The notes beneath the pieces are model-generated. The model saw nothing but the letters and a program-made list of their open reading frames with translations, made no database searches and was not told where the DNA came from. Shown here in pieces: positions 5,598 to 5,970 of a stretch of DNA of 5,970 nucleotides. The stretch spans positions 1-5,970 of the forward strand of contig JAGRMP010000036.1 in the NCBI GenBank assembly GCA_020441225.1. Reading direction: 5' to 3'. Made by a program: the position numbers and the translations under genes. The stretch is from Maritimibacter sp. (GTDB lineage: Bacteria > Pseudomonadota > Alphaproteobacteria > Rhodobacterales > Rhodobacteraceae). How positions within the stretch are numbered: the first letter of the stretch is position 1; every line of letters begins with the position of its first letter.

Positions 5598-5970
5598 GTG
5601 AAGATCCTGCTCATAGAAGACGACCCCAAGACGGCGGAGTTCATCGCGCGCGGTCTGCGCGAGGACGGCCATTCCATCGACCACCTGGAGAACGGCCGCG
5701 ACGGGCTCGTGCGCGCGCTCGACGGCGATTACGACGTCTCGATCGTCGACCGGATGCTGCCCGGGCTCGACGGGCTCTCGGTGGTGCGCGCGGTGCGGGC
5801 GGCGGGGGTGCCGACGCCGATCATCTTTCTGACCGCCGTGGGCGGGGTCGATGACCGGATCGAGGGGCTCAACGCGGGCGCCGACGATTACCTGACCAAG
5901 CCTTTCGCCTTCGGCGAATTGAGCGCGCGGATCGCCGCCCTCGCGCGCCGTCCGCGCACGGCGGCGGCCG
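5598..5970 (+). CDS. OmpR-family response regulator, receiver domain, cut by the window's right edge
   Basis: Cytosolic two-component regulator, activated by phosphoryl transfer from a histidine kinase. The 124 residues in the window begin MKILLIEDDPKTAEFIARGL with a GTG start and cover a complete receiver domain. The acidic pocket is Asp8-Asp9, the phosphoacceptor is Asp51 in IVDRMLPGLDGL, the switch Thr is Thr79 in IIFLTA, and the conserved Lys is Lys101 in DDYLTKPFAFGEL. All key residues are present, so it should be phosphorylatable. The linker begins at ARRPRT (about 117-122); a winged-helix DNA-binding domain is expected beyond the edge, since the receiver resembles the OmpR/PhoB class and full members have about 220-240 residues. 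The next gene is likely the cognate kinase, though this is not visible. The gene is divergent from the HtrA-type protease, a pairing typical of envelope-stress control. No specific symbol can be assigned. Confidence 0.92.
   Translation, partial: MKILLIEDDPKTAEFIARGLREDGHSIDHLENGRDGLVRALDGDYDVSIVDRMLPGLDGLSVVRAVRAAGVPTPIIFLTAVGGVDDRIEGLNAGADDYLTKPFAFGELSARIAALARRPRTAAA

Noticed and set aside
1..5970. CRISPR arrays, tRNA or rRNA genes, insertion sequences, integrase or toxin-antitoxin genes
   Set aside because: No regularly spaced repeats, RNA gene signatures or terminal inverted repeats were seen. Coding sequence covers nearly the whole window and is accounted for by five housekeeping-type genes.

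Overview
The window is GC-rich DNA that looks alphaproteobacterial, possibly Rhodobacterales. The grounds are the short NAD-type 6-phosphogluconate dehydrogenase, the response regulator with a VDRMLPGLDG phosphoacceptor motif, and the single-PDZ HtrA protease. The taxonomic call is inference from protein style; no rRNA or marker gene is present.

Layout. Positions 1-4062 hold three minus-strand genes that read as one operon, in transcription order: an intracellular bacterial-type GH15 glucoamylase (4062-1639), a 337-residue decarboxylating 6-phosphogluconate dehydrogenase (gnd, 1601-588), and glucose-6-phosphate dehydrogenase (zwf, from 591 off the left edge). gnd follows the glucoamylase after 37 bp, and its stop overlaps the zwf start in an ATGA. 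Positions 4063-4234 are a 172-bp spacer with a perfect 10-bp GC hairpin next to the upstream gene. From 5371 to 4235 (minus) is an exported trypsin-like HtrA/Deg protease with an intact catalytic triad and one PDZ domain. A 226-bp divergent intergenic region (5372-5597) separates it from a plus-strand OmpR-type response regulator that starts at GTG 5598 and is cut by the right edge after its receiver domain.

How the genes may work together. The glucoamylase has no signal peptide, so it should release glucose from cytoplasmic alpha-glucan (glycogen or maltodextrin). After phosphorylation by a glucokinase not seen here, Zwf and Gnd would send the sugar through the oxidative pentose phosphate branch; a 6-phosphogluconolactonase gene is also not in view. 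The protease and response regulator look like a separate envelope-stress module: a periplasmic quality-control protease next to a two-component regulator. Their shared intergenic region carries a direct repeat that could be the regulator's binding site.

No RNA genes, mobile elements, CRISPR arrays or clear novel system were found. The points most worth checking are the glucoamylase-gnd-zwf linkage, the Trp-rich C-terminal domain of the glucoamylase, and the repeats between the protease and the regulator.
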